In this document: positions 55,600 through 64,000 of the stretch, piece by piece
Layout: the number at the start of each line of letters is the position of its first letter
Numbering within the stretch: the stretch's first letter is position 1
From: Omphalotus guepiniiformis
Lineage: Eukaryota; Basidiomycota; Agaricomycetes; Agaricales; Omphalotaceae
Assembly (NCBI GenBank): GCA_028554645.1
Contig: JAQOOI010000038.1
Span: forward strand, 62,001-126,000
DNA: 64,000 bases
Direction: 5' to 3'
Notes under the pieces: model-generated
Told to the model about the DNA's origin: nothing
Databases searched by the model: none
The model's input: the letters and a program-made list of their open reading frames with translations, nothing else
Made by a program: the position numbers and the translations under genes

Positions 55600-56120
55600 C
55601 ACAACTCACCCGACCAACACAATTCAAGTTTGCCTTCTTGTTGCTATTTCAGTAGCAAGTAAGTTTCTCTTCACCTTCACACGCTTACTTCATTTTCTCC
55701 CTTTGATATTCGGGTTTCCATCCGAATTAGGAATCTGTGCTCCATTAGAGTAATTGCGCCTATAGTACAAACGAGTAACGTTGAGTCCGACTCGGTACTG
55801 GCAGCAGAAAGCATCGTCTGATAACCAACCTTCGGGGAGGGGACTTTGCGCTTGGGGAACGAGGTGCACTCCTAGAAAGGCACGCCCAGGTTTACTCAGC
55901 AAGTGAGCACAGATTTAGGAACTCGTTTATTAGAGGCAGAAAAGGTCCCGAAATCTCTTCGTGAGGTTACTGACGGACCGAAGTAAACTCTACCATTACG
56001 GAATCTTGGGGGAACTTTAGCAGTCTCTTCGAAGAAACCACTATCCCATCACCTGTCACACCTTCATACAAATCTCTTGCATCATCTCCCTATTCTACCC
56101 GACCTCATACTCCTATCAGA

Positions 56121-57014
56121 ATGTCTGAAATCGAAACTTCGCGAGGAAAATCACTCCTCAACAAACCCGATAACTTCACCGGTGTCAAATCCGAATTCAA
56201 GAATTGGCGTCGAAGACTCTTCACATATATCCGTGATAAGAAAAACGGTATCACGACCGACGATGAAAGGATTGATGTTGCGATCTCTTTCATGAATGGG
56301 AAGCTTGTAGACGGATGGGTCAATAATTACTATAATAGCCATTTTGACCAAGACAACGAGAAGTGGCAGAAGGACTGGGCGCATTTCAAGCAAGCCTTGA
56401 ACAAGGCGTTCCTAGATTCCGGTCTGCAGAGGACAGCACAGGAGAAGGTGGAGTTGTTGAAGCAGGGAGCAGGGACGGCGGAGGAGTATTTCCAGGAGTT
56501 GGAGATACTGTTGACGGAGGCGGATTACAAGAAGGATGACCCGTATGTGGTGCGGCTCATCGAGAAGGGCATTAACGAGAAAACTATTGATGCCATCTAC
56601 ACGAGGGACGAGTTGCCCAAAGTGTACGATGAATGGAAGGACGTAGTGATCAAGATTGATCAACTATGGAGAAGGCGTCAGGAATGGCGCAAGAATCAGA
56701 ATCAGAACCGACCGGTGTTTACGCCAAGAAGAGAAAGTCCGCAAAATGCGGCAGGAAGTGGTGATCGGAGAGACGCCACAGGAACAACCTTTGGGGGTAC
56801 AGGTAAACCCATGGACATTGACGCGGCTCGAAGGAATGGGCAGTGTTTCAATTGCGGACAGAGGGGGCATATCTCGCGGGATTGTCCAGCGAAGCGGGGT
56901 CAGAGAGTGAGGCAGGTGAATGCGCAGGAAGAAGAGAAGAAAGAAGAACAGCCGCCGAGTTGGTTCTTAAACTGGTTGAAATCGGACACGGGTTTTGTCA
57001 AAACTCAGAAGTGA
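56121..57014 (+). CDS. Element D Gag (capsid and CCHC zinc knuckle)
   Basis: A complete 297-residue Gag starts at ATG 56,121 (MSEIETSRGKSLLNKPDNFT). The capsid domain shows FKNWRRRLFTYIRDKKNG, WAHFKQALNKAFLDSG and AEEYFQELEILLTEADYKKD, the usual retrotransposon Gag pattern. The nucleocapsid has CFNCGQRGHISRDC (about 56,845-56,890), with CX2CX4HX4C spacing. It ends TGA at 57,012. The GGGTTTT heptamer at 56,990-56,996 lets ribosomes pass into pol in the -1 frame before this stop. No lesion was found. Confidence 0.9.
   Translation: MSEIETSRGKSLLNKPDNFTGVKSEFKNWRRRLFTYIRDKKNGITTDDERIDVAISFMNGKLVDGWVNNYYNSHFDQDNEKWQKDWAHFKQALNKAFLDSGLQRTAQEKVELLKQGAGTAEEYFQELEILLTEADYKKDDPYVVRLIEKGINEKTIDAIYTRDELPKVYDEWKDVVIKIDQLWRRRQEWRKNQNQNRPVFTPRRESPQNAAGSGDRRDATGTTFGGTGKPMDIDAARRNGQCFNCGQRGHISRDCPAKRGQRVRQVNAQEEEKKEEQPPSWFLNWLKSDTGFVKTQK
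56990..56996 (+). promoter_or_regulatory. Putative -1 ribosomal frameshift site, gag to pol (element D)
   Basis: G GGT TTT in the gag frame is a canonical X XXY YYZ heptamer, 15 nt before the gag stop; the -1 frame continues directly into the protease. Confidence 0.75.
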
Positions 57015-60000
57015 ATACAGGTCCTTCTGAGTCGGAATCGGAACAGTCTAGTGTAGATCACGAAGATAGCAATTTTCACTTTGTATTTAATCATCCTGAG
57101 AATAAATTTGCGTCAGTATCTACAAAAACCGATTCAAAACCTGTGAGAGAACGTTATCCGCCGAATTCACCAGAATGGATAGCGCAGAGAGTAAGGGAGG
57201 ATGAGTCAGAACGAGCGGTGGGAATTTTGAGAGCATGGATGCCAACCTGTCGGGCCAGGGAAGCATCGGAAGAAACGGTTGCCCAGATCCGATCATTGGA
57301 CATTAGCGAAGCCGTCACAGCCGTAAAGTCACTCAAGAAAAACTTGCGGTTCGTAAAAGGTACTAAAGGCAGAGATCTCAAGCTGTCTGTTACAATCGAT
57401 GACATCGAAAGTGGCAAGCAGATAGAGACATCGGCATTACTTGACAGTGGAGCAACGGGTTCTTGCGTCAATAAAGAATTCGTTAGAGCGACATGGCTTA
57501 ACTGTTAAGAGATTACCAGTAAAGATGCCGGTATACAATGCTGATGGTACCTTAAACGAGGACGGTTCAATTGAAGGATTCATAGAAGTCAGATTAGTAA
57601 TGGGAGATCATGCGGAACGCATTGAACTTGCTGTTACAAATTTAGGCAAAACGGACATATTCCTAGGACTTGATTGGTTAAGACGTCATAACCCCAATAT
57701 AGATTGGAATGACTCAACCTTAAAGTTTGATCGATGTCCTAAGAAGTGTGGTTACATACCGTATTACCTAAAACCTGAATCCGATGCTGAAGTCCGGGAA
57801 CTAGAAGAAGGGGATCGGTTGTTTTACCTGAATTGGGATGGATATCTTCGGAGTATGGACTTTGGAAAAGGCAAAAAGACTGAGTCAAAAGCAGACAAGT
57901 ACGTCAATGAGTACAAGGATGTTTTTGATGAAGCCGATTTCCAAAATTTACCCGAACGAAGACCCTGGGACCATGCAATTGAACTGAAGCCAGACTTTAC
58001 GCCAGTAGATTGCAAGGTCTATCCATTAAATCCTTCGGAACAGAAAGTTTTAGATGAGTTCATTAAGGAAAATCTGAAATCTGGACGAATTAGACCATCA
58101 AAGTCACCGATGGCCTCACCATTCTTCTTTGTGGCAAAGAAAGATGGGAAACTTCGACCTGTCCAGGATTATCGAAAATTGAATGAAGCAACGATAAAGA
58201 ACAAATATCCGTTGCCGCTCATTCAAGAACTCATTGATAAACTGAAGGATTCGAAAGTATTTTCGAAAATGGATGTTCGATGGGGATACAATAATATCCG
58301 GATCAAAGAAGGTGATGAGTGGAAGGCGGCATTTAGGACTAATCGGGGGCTCTTTGAACCAACGGTTATGTTCTTTGGTCTTACAAATTCTCCGGCGACC
58401 TTCCAAGCGTTTATGAATCATATCTTAAGGGATTTGATCAACGAAGGTCACGTCATGGTGTACTTAGACGATATCTTGGTTTTCACAAATACAATCGAAG
58501 AGCACAAGTCAATTGTAAAACAGGTGTTAGACATATTACGACAACACAAGTTGTATCTTAGACCTGAAAAGTGCGAATTCGAGACCAGTAATGTTGAGTA
58601 CCTTGGAGTGTTTGTAGGAAATGGACAAGTGCGGATGGATCCAAAGAAAGTCAAAGCGGTAAAAGAATGGAAAATACCAGGAAACAAGAAGGAAGTACAG
58701 TCCTTCTTGGGTTTCTGCAACTTCTACCGACGATTTATCCGAGGATTTAGTCAAGTGGCGAAACCATTGTCATCACTGACCGGGAATTCAAAGTGGGAAT
58801 GGACAGAGCAACAACAGCAGGCATTCGAAGAACTCAAAAGTAGAATTGCCGAAGAAGTTGTTCTAACCATACCCCGTGATCATGGACAATTCAGAGTCGA
58901 GGCAGATTCATCAGATTATGCGAACGGAGCTGTCTTATCGCAAAAGATAGATGGAAAATGGTGGCCTATTGCGTTCAGATCTAGATCTCTAAATGAAACG
59001 GAACGTAATTATGAGATCTATGATAAGGAAATGATGGCCATTATGGATTCCTTAGCAGATTGGAGACAGTATCTGATGGGTGCGGAAGAGTCATTTGAGA
59101 TCTATACAGATCATCAAAATCTTCAGTATTTCAAAAAGCCTCAGAAATTGAATCGCCGACAAGCCCGATGGATCACTGAATTATCCGAATACGACTTTAC
59201 GTTGATTCATAAACCCGGAAAGTCAATGGGAAAGCCAGATGCATTGTCCAGGATGGCCAATCATGAGACGGGGGAGAAAGACAATGAGGATGTGGTACTT
59301 TTAAAGCCGGAACTTTTTTCGATCAACAGACTAGAGATGCCCGAGGACGAGATCTTAGATCTTATCAAGAAAAAGTCAAAAGTGCGGGATAATCTAGTGA
59401 ATAAGGCTTTAGAAGGAAAAGAGAAGGATTGGGTCGAGTCAGAGGAAGGAATTGTGACGTGGCAGGATAGGATTTACGTGCCTATTGATAATAGGTTACG
59501 GGGAAAGATCATCGGACTACATCATGATACCGTTCTGACGGGACATCCAGGGCAGTTCAAAACCATGGAATTGGTGACGAGAAACTATTGGTGGCCGGGA
59601 ATCACTCAGGATGTACGGAAATACGTTAAAGGGTGTGAAAAGTGTCAGGCCACTAAGATTCATCGAACCAAACCAACAGGAACACTAGTCACAAACAATG
59701 TTCCACAAGGTCCCTGGGAAGTCATAGGAACGGATCTGATCGGAGAACTACCAGAAGCTGGAGGTTTTAATGCCATAAGTGTGACTGTGGACCATTTCAC
59801 CAAACGAACACGTTTGGTACCCACACACATGTCGTTAACGTCTGAAGGAATGGCCAGAATCTATAGGGACAAAATCTTTCCTATACATGGATTACCAAGA
59901 AAGATCATTCATGATCGGGGACCTCAATATCATTCCCGATTCATGAAGGAACTATACCGGTTATTAGGCATTCAGGGGAGTTTCACAACGGCATATCACC

Positions 60001-60938
60001 CACAGACGAATGGACAGACGGAACGGATGAACCAAGAGATTGAACATTATCTCCGGTTATTCATCAATCAACATCAGAACGACTGGCATGAATGGTTACC
60101 GACAGCAGAGTTTGTGTTGAATGACAGAATACACTCAGCGACAGGTGTCACTCCGTTCTATGCGGATATGGGACGACATCCGTATAAGGGAACAGCTCCA
60201 AGAACTCCGTCGGCAAATCCCACAGCACAGGAATTTGCCGATAAGATGATCAAGATCAGGGACGAAGTAGGGACAGCGCTTAAGAAGGCAAAGGAAGACA
60301 TGACTCGGTATTACGACAAGAAGAGGGAACCATCAGTCGAATATAAGCCTAATGACAAAGTATGGCTTGAAGCGACAAACCTGACTTCTGATCGACCAAT
60401 GAAGAAGTTGGATGATAAACGATTTGGTCCTTTTGAAGTCGTAAAGAAAGTTGGAGCGACGTCGTATCAACTAAAGATACCGAAGACTTGGAAGAGGATA
60501 CATCCAGTCTTTAACGAAGTTCTACTGTCACCCTATCATCCGCCTGAATTCCCCGAGCAGCCTAAGAATGATAATCCGCCACCAGTGATAGAAGGAGAAG
60601 AACCAGAGTTCGAAGTGGAAGAGATAGTAGATTCAGGGAAATATAGGGGAGGGAGATTTGGATACAAAGTTCAATGGAAGGGATACTCGCGGCATGAACA
60701 AACATGGGAACCATTAGCAAACCTTGCAAACGCAAAAGAAGCAATCGAAGAGTTCCATAAAAAATTCCCCACTAAACCACGACCACCTCAGTTAAGAAAG
60801 ATTGAGATCCCAATTTCCTTATTCCCGACATCATTGTTACGACCTATCCCTGAAGCATGTACGGAAGTAGTAGAAACGAAGAAGATGCCGACAGAAGCAT
60901 TAGCAGTGAAGTTAGGACGATGGGGACATCGTCCCTAA
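56996..60938 (+). pseudogene. Element D protease, RT, RNase H, integrase, chromodomain; one-base frameshift in protease
   Basis: The -1 frame runs from the slippery site to 57,508, including the protease active site ALLDSGATGSCVNKEF (about 57,435). There an extra base (a T near 57,485) moves the correct reading to another frame, which continues ERHGLTVKRL and stays open to 60,938. RT: VYLDDILVFTNT (about 58,460-58,495). RNase H: VEADSSDYANGAVLSQ, ETERNYEIYDKEMMAI, IYTDHQNLQYF. Integrase: HHDTVLTGHPGQFKTM with CEKCQATK, IGTDLIGELP, IHDRGPQYHSRFMKE and HPQTNGQTERMNQEIEHYL. The chromodomain is clear: YKVQWKGYSRHEQTWEPLAN (about 60,665-60,720), expected to bind methylated histone H3. The purine tract follows at once. 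The single frameshift makes this copy defective. Confidence 0.9.
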
Positions 60939-60949
60939 GGAGGGGGTCA

Positions 60950-61401
60950 TGTTACGAATGTTTTCTTTTTTCATCTTATCTCATTGTTTGTACATATAGA
61001 CACTTTTATTATCAGTAGATAGCATCTTAAGTTATAGATCTAGGGTTATATTAAATACACACGTAGGTAGCATGATGATCGAGATCAAGCATGTAGACCT
61101 CAAGGCGATCACAATCATTAATGAAACACTTGAGGCGATCGAACTCATGGTAGACATACGGTGGATTAGTCAAGGGTTATAGCCCAGGGTTTAGGGTTTT
61201 ATTTACGTATATAACAAGTCCGCTTAGGTAGATATTTCTTTAGCTTCGATCTTGTCAATAACTCCTCGAGTTTAGACTTGTACTTAGCATACTTCCTTGT
61301 ATCGTCTCTTTTCTCAATTCCATTTTCTGCTTTTCTCTTACTCGTGTGAAACTAAGATCATTGTGTTTGGTTATTTGAGTTTATAACTCGAGTCGCTGAC
61401 A
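60950..61401 (+). repeat. Element D 3' LTR
   Basis: 452 bp. It differs from the 5' LTR at three positions (near 61,109, 61,136 and 61,157). Confidence 0.92.
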
Positions 61402-63015
61402 CCACTGAGATATCTCTATCCTAGTCGCCCGCAGTCTTCGAGTTCTCGACAGGATGCTTTCGCAGAGCCTCAGGCTCCGAGATTTACACCAGCTTCCTCA
61501 TTAGCTCCTTCAGTACCTTCCTCGTTAGCCCCTTCGATCTCGTCGGCCCCGTCTGCGGTATCGTTGGATGAGGACGATCCAATGACGGGTCCGAATGTGA
61601 CTGAAGGAAAAGGGAAGGGGAAGGCCCCCACATTATCATTCTCTGCATCAGAAAGTGACGATGAGCCCGTCTCTGAAGAGACGCGCCAGCGTCAAGAGAA
61701 ACAGAAGAATCTACGCGTGATATTAAAACCACCTAAAGTCAAACCCCCTAGTCGTGCTGGAGGCTCATTCAATATGGCTACGGCACAGGTACTAGGCCCG
61801 CTCCCTGCAGGGATATCTCCAGGAGTAACTGTGCAGCTACCCGCTACTGTCGCAGACGCTCAGGCCCTCATTGCTTTGACAGCGCAACCAGGGAACTGGC
61901 GTGATTATCGAAGGGCGCAAGTAATCATGTCTATACTTTCTACCATGGACAGCAATCAGGGAGAATTTACTCCTGTTACAGCAGGAGGAAAACACCTGCT
62001 TCACGGGGCATGGAGGCGTCCATCCTGGATCGTCTCGAGAGACGAATATGGCAATATATACGAGGGAAAGGCAGAGTGCTACTCTAATCCTAGGGCTAAT
62101 ATTCCTCGGGTTAGACAGCCTGACCGCGGACATGATGATGCTACCGATCACGCCAAGTGGCTCGCAGGACATGCTAACCCTTGGACTTATACGGGAGTGG
62201 CAATTTCACGACATTTAGCAATTGACCTGGCCTCGGTGCAAGGGTCACGATGGTTTCGTGAACTGTCACCGCGTATTTCAGCTCACATACGGAGGAGGTT
62301 TCACAAATGCTTCGTTGGACTGTTCTCGTGCCCTTTCCAGTACGAGATCAAGTTACATGAGTTGGGTCTGACAGTCGCGACAACCTATCATCCTAATACT
62401 GTCCCGGCCACACTCAACGTCACCGAAGACGAAATCGTTACGGCTCTGGCAGGGTATGGGTTTACCGTTGCTATGTCTCGTATTATGTTCCTATGGTCCC
62501 TTCAATGGCTTGAAGATGCCTTAGTGGTATACAAAGACTCTAGCGTAGAATGGCATTTGTGTCGATCTGCTATGGCGAGACACATCATTCAGTACGGTTT
62601 ACCTAGTGGCATATTCAACCTCGTAACATGTTGGATCCCTCCTGCTGACTGGGACGTCGCAGCGTGTGCCAACGAGCGAATGGCGAAATTAGCGAGTTAT
62701 GGTGTGGCTCGTCGTGTGGAACCTGCTAAGCGAAATAAAGCTTCAGGATATGGAGCTGAGCCTCCCCGTATGACCAATCCTCCTCGCCACTCTGCTAACT
62801 TCGCAATGCCTGTTACCCCTTTCGTCGCTGGACCTTCTAATACCGCTTCATCCTCCTCCGGTGTGGTTGTCCCATCTGCCGTCAGCGTCGTTGCTGTTCC
62901 GTCTGTCGTACCTGCTGCGTCTTCGTCGTCAATTGCTGCCCCATCCTCATCCACTACTACATCTACCGTCGAGAACCCTACCATTGGAATGGAAGTGGAC
63001 ACGCCTGCTAAATAA
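61402..63015 (+). CDS. Element A third ORF, C-terminal globular part
   Basis: This is the continuation of the ORF begun at 54,624; the frame is open from the first base after element D. A Ser/Pro-rich linker (SSLAPSVPSSLAPS) precedes a globular region of about 280 residues rich in Trp and His: WRDYRRAQVIMSILSTMDSN, HLLHGAWRRPSWIVSRDEYG, WLAGHANPWTYTGVAISRHL, IRRRFHKCFVGLFSCPFQYE, MFLWSLQWLEDALVVYKDSS and GIFNLVTCWIPPADWDVAAC. A low-complexity Ser/Val/Ala tail follows, ending VDTPAK before TAA at 63,013. No known domain, signal or membrane segment is recognised. It ends 114 bp before the 3' LTR. Confidence 0.75.
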   Translation, partial: PLRYLYPSRPQSSSSRQDAFAEPQAPRFTPASSLAPSVPSSLAPSISSAPSAVSLDEDDPMTGPNVTEGKGKGKAPTLSFSASESDDEPVSEETRQRQEKQKNLRVILKPPKVKPPSRAGGSFNMATAQVLGPLPAGISPGVTVQLPATVADAQALIALTAQPGNWRDYRRAQVIMSILSTMDSNQGEFTPVTAGGKHLLHGAWRRPSWIVSRDEYGNIYEGKAECYSNPRANIPRVRQPDRGHDDATDHAKWLAGHANPWTYTGVAISRHLAIDLASVQGSRWFRELSPRISAHIRRRFHKCFVGLFSCPFQYEIKLHELGLTVATTYHPNTVPATLNVTEDEIVTALAGYGFTVAMSRIMFLWSLQWLEDALVVYKDSSVEWHLCRSAMARHIIQYGLPSGIFNLVTCWIPPADWDVAACANERMAKLASYGVARRVEPAKRNKASGYGAEPPRMTNPPRHSANFAMPVTPFVAGPSNTASSSSGVVVPSAVSVVAVPSVVPAASSSSIAAPSSSTTTSTVENPTIGMEVDTPAK

Positions 63016-63129
63016 TATCACATTCATACGTATGCCGACTCTATGCTTGCACAATTGGTGTTGTTCATATACCGCATATATTTTCTAAGAACGAAAATCA
63101 TCGTGTATACTCGATTTTACAGGGGAGAG

Positions 63130-63343
63130 TGTAAGGGATCTGTCCGAATTCGGACAGGTACTTACATAATCTATATGTACATGTATTATGCTAAGGCTTC
63201 ACTATATGTATCGTGTCATTTTGTAGCACATGTTTTTTTGTCTTTCTACTTTTCACCTTCGTACTCAAATCCAACCGATTTGGCTAGCTACGTCGAGCCT
63301 TCTAGGCTGAGTGATACAGTAAGACTTACGCTGAACCCTTACA
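63130..63343 (+). repeat. Element A 3' LTR
   Basis: It has 213 of 214 bases as in the 5' LTR and is preceded by the purine tract AGGGGAGAG. The palindrome recurs at 63,140-63,157. Confidence 0.92.
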
Positions 63344-63387
63344 GATACGGTTTGTTGATATTCTGTACGAAGTAGACTGAGATTCAG

Positions 63388-64000
63388 GCTTTTTATTATG
63401 ATATCGTCGTACCGGCTTTCTCTCAGTACTTCGCTTGGGAGGGTAGAGGAACGGGAACGGAAACACTGGCAACACTTCGTGGTTTTTATCGATCGTACGC
63501 TTTGGTTTTGTCGAGAGCATTTATAGTCGATGCGTATCATGGGTTGTCGATGGTTCCTATTGCTGATGCGTACGCGTTGTCGTTGTATTTGTACCTCTTA
63601 CGAGCATACAAGTGGGTTTTCATGTCTTCTTCTATCCCAGGTTCAACCACACCTATGATCATCATTATGTCCATCTCGAGGTATTACCCTCCTCCATTTC
63701 TCGACTTCCGCCGCTGAACCTTTCATAGAGCGAATTCCAAGTATGTCCAGAGTGTGGTTCCTTCCGACAATGCCCTCACGATCATGAACCTGACGGTTAT
63801 ACGTTCATGGGACGAGATTTCTTCGTATCTCGACGACTCCGAACTTGACTGTTTCGAGGAATCGCAAATGGTGTTTAACCCCACGCTCGCCGACTCGACG
63901 ACGCGACGCCCAGAGTTTGTATTAATTGTGAAGGAAGGGTTTCTCGTCAGCTTTGGATATTCGTTTCTGCATTTCAATGCGCGCGCGCGGGGTCGATGTT
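63388..64000 (+). pseudogene. SET-domain lysine methyltransferase, 3' half (continues past window)
   Basis: This is the second half of the gene begun at about 13,028. Exons 63,388-63,569, 63,641-63,680 and from 63,729 join in phase. The first ends LSRAFIVDAYHGLSMVPIADA; after the intron it continues FNHTYDHHYVHLE, giving the VPxADxxNH motif that forms the cofactor-binding and catalytic core of SET domains. The next exon reads VCPECGSFRQCPHDHEPD, the Cys-rich insert typical of this fungal subgroup. Downstream of about 63,790 the frame closes (TGA near 63,845). I cannot tell whether this is a further intron or decay before the window ends. The segment 63,344-63,387 upstream would be the second half of the intron in which Element A sits. 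This half looks intact as far as it can be read; the pseudogene call rests on lesions in the first half. Confidence 0.7.

Larger units (their letters stand above)
55133..61401 (+). mobile_element. Element D: self-priming chromodomain Ty3/Gypsy retrotransposon
   Basis: LTRs of 452 bp (TGTTACGAATG...GTCGCTGACA) differ at three bases by eye. Flanks CCACC (left) and CCACT (right) are a probable 5-bp target duplication with one mismatch. The element is 6,269 bp: leader, gag, -1 frameshift, protease-RT-RNase H-integrase-chromodomain, purine tract AAGGAGGGGGT, 3' LTR. It inserted into element A's third ORF. The 536-bp leader (55,585-56,120) holds no gene. Confidence 0.93.
13658..63343 (+). mobile_element. 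Element A: Ty3/Gypsy LTR retrotransposon, interrupted by elements B and D
   Basis: Two 214-bp LTRs (TGTAAGG...CCTTACA) differ at one base seen by eye (13,822 region T versus C in the 63,294 region). They flank, in order: gag (14,135-16,274, resuming at 48,580), protease/RT/RNase H/integrase/chromodomain-like (to 54,398) and a third ORF (54,624-55,132, resuming at 61,402-63,015). Flanking bases GACAC (13,653-13,657) and GATAC (63,344-63,348) are a probable 5-bp target duplication with one mismatch. A purine tract AGGGGAGAG precedes the 3' LTR. Without elements B and D it would be about 11.1 kb. No clear tRNA primer site was found directly after the 5' LTR. Confidence 0.9.

Overview
The window is nuclear DNA of a filamentous basidiomycete, most likely a mushroom-forming Agaricomycete. 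The evidence is many short GT-AG introns (about 45-80 nt), fungal gene families (RTA1-like membrane protein, DASH cryptochrome with an RGG tail, DUF1479 oxygenase), and a KDZ (Kyakuja-Dileera-Zisupton) transposon next to Ty3/Gypsy elements. No rRNA, tRNA or CRISPR was recognised.

Layout. 0.6-11.4 kb is host DNA with four genes: a DUF1479 oxygenase (+), a DASH-type photolyase/cryptochrome (+), a pseudokinase fused to armadillo repeats (+) and an RTA1-like membrane protein (-). At about 13.0 kb the degraded first half of a SET-domain lysine methyltransferase gene begins. It breaks off at 13,657 and its second half resumes at 63,344. Everything between is one four-level nest of mobile DNA, about 49.7 kb long.

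The nest. Element A (Gypsy, 214-bp LTRs, 13,658-63,343) sits in the SET gene, apparently in an intron. Element B (Gypsy, about 1.5-kb LTRs, 16,275-48,575) interrupts A's gag and leaves a CCGT target duplication. Element D (chromodomain Gypsy, 452-bp LTRs, 55,133-61,401) interrupts A's third ORF. Inside B, a 14.4-kb KDZ DNA transposon (C, 26,781-41,155) splits the zinc-binding domain of B's integrase, with a GAAAACG duplication. A 2.85-kb insert holding a fold-back repeat and an 11-bp minisatellite interrupts B's 5' LTR. In each of the three ORF interruptions, removing the inserted element plus one copy of the target duplication restores the host element's reading frame.

The most unusual findings are these. 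(1) Element B carries two six-exon genes in ANTISENSE orientation between integrase and 3' LTR (42,593-43,916 and 44,677-46,561). Their introns are in phase, and an exact second copy of B's polypurine tract lies between them. (2) Element D shows a complete self-priming arrangement: a 14-nt site just inside the 5' LTR is exactly complementary to the predicted 5' end of its own RNA. (3) D and B carry canonical -1 slippery heptamers. (4) Element A's single gag-pol frame is broken by three stops that are all TGA and all explicable as CGA to TGA. (5) The KDZ transposon carries a GIY-YIG nuclease-like gene and four further cargo genes of unknown function.

Relative ages from LTR comparison by eye: A and D are older (1 difference in 214; 3 in 452). 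B is very young (one substitution plus a TCTG-repeat length change in about 1.5 kb). The KDZ element, lying inside B, is younger still.
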